Shown here piece by piece: positions 63,756 through 64,000 of a stretch of 64,000 nt of DNA. The position numbers and the translations under genes were made by a program. The notes beneath the pieces are model-generated. The model did no database searches, was not told where the DNA came from, and worked only from the letters and a program-made list of their open reading frames with translations. Origin of the DNA: Trichopria drosophilae (lineage: Eukaryota; Arthropoda; Insecta; Hymenoptera; Diapriidae); the NCBI GenBank assembly GCA_030407085.1, contig CM059584.1, positions 62,139,501-62,203,500 of the forward strand. The letters are read 5' to 3'. Position 1 is the first letter of the stretch; each line of letters opens with the position of its first letter.

Positions 63756-64000
63756 TAAACAATTAATACATCTTTTTATTTCTGAATTACATACATTATG
63801 ATCCCCTGCACAATTAAGGCATGATTGTTTTCTTTTATTATTTTCAGTGCATTTCTTATAACTATGATTATATCCACAACCTTTACTACATCTATTAATA
63901 TTAAAATTATCATACATCTTACAACACTGATAACCAACATACAATGTTTTGTTTCTCATAATGGGGTTCACCGGAAAAAATTTAAATGCCCTGAAAATTG
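63756..64000 (-). pseudogene. Non-LTR ORF1 (Gag) zinc-knuckle region, truncated by the window end
   Basis: On the minus strand the frame gives YQCCKMYDNFNINRCSKGCG, YNHSYKKC, CLNCAGDHNVCNSE and RCINC, a set of CCHC-type knuckles as in Gag-like ORF1 proteins of non-LTR elements. The next part of the ORF is on the other side of the CACTA composite at 51272 downward (one frame change). The 5' end lies beyond 64000. Confidence 0.75.

Overview
The window looks like nuclear DNA of an insect or other arthropod. It is AT-rich, has no operon structure, and contains one recognisable host gene piece: the last coding exon of an eIF4E-transporter (4E-T) gene at 2103-2356, with a clear 3' splice site. Almost everything else with a recognisable identity is transposable-element sequence, mostly broken and nested several layers deep. 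I ran no searches; family names come from motifs and architecture read by eye.

Layout. 1-4676: host intron, 4E-T exon and 3' flank, piggyBac-type ends meeting at one TTAA, a non-LTR tail and a tRNA-containing repeat. 4763-19158: a minus-strand Jockey-like non-LTR retrotransposon whose ORF1 is split by a 10.2-kb TTAA-bounded block (8367-18563). That block holds a SINE-like unit, an inner pair of inverted repeats around a dead piggyBac transposase, a fold-back element with its own TTAA MITE, and a Ty3/Gypsy retrotransposon (12324-about 17940) with 5' LTR, tRNA-Lys primer-binding site and one long gag-pol frame cut by a single stop. 19245-28696: an R4/Dong-like non-LTR element split by a complete but dead Transib (RAG1-like) transposon at 22298-27120, which carries a probable solo LTR; then a 1.4-kb terminal-inverted-repeat element.

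28745-39790: a second copy of the tRNA-containing repeat, pieces of an I-group-like non-LTR element, a Jockey fragment, a palindromic MITE, and two members of an unfamiliar element family (30726-33744 and 36917-38691) with 2-bp target duplications and an internal 5S rRNA-like sequence. 40015-43190: a second Transib-like transposase remnant head to head with an unclassified transposase-like gene and a minisatellite. 44273-48315: a decayed Gypsy element with a 3' LTR. 48316-64000: a minus-strand non-LTR element whose ORF1 is split by a 12.5-kb CACTA-type composite (51273-63755). The composite contains a pogo-like MITE split by a hAT element, a large hairpin, a dead CACTA transposase and a TTAA MITE.

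The nesting gives a readable insertion history. At several sites the target duplication, the continuity of the interrupted reading frame, or a paralogous empty site confirms the insertion to the base. The most promising material is the 5S-containing 2-bp-duplication family, the CACTA composite with 1.2-kb inverted arms that include coding sequence, and the Transib element with recombination-signal-like ends. No CRISPR array, rRNA operon, intact functional tRNA gene or intact autonomous transposon was seen.
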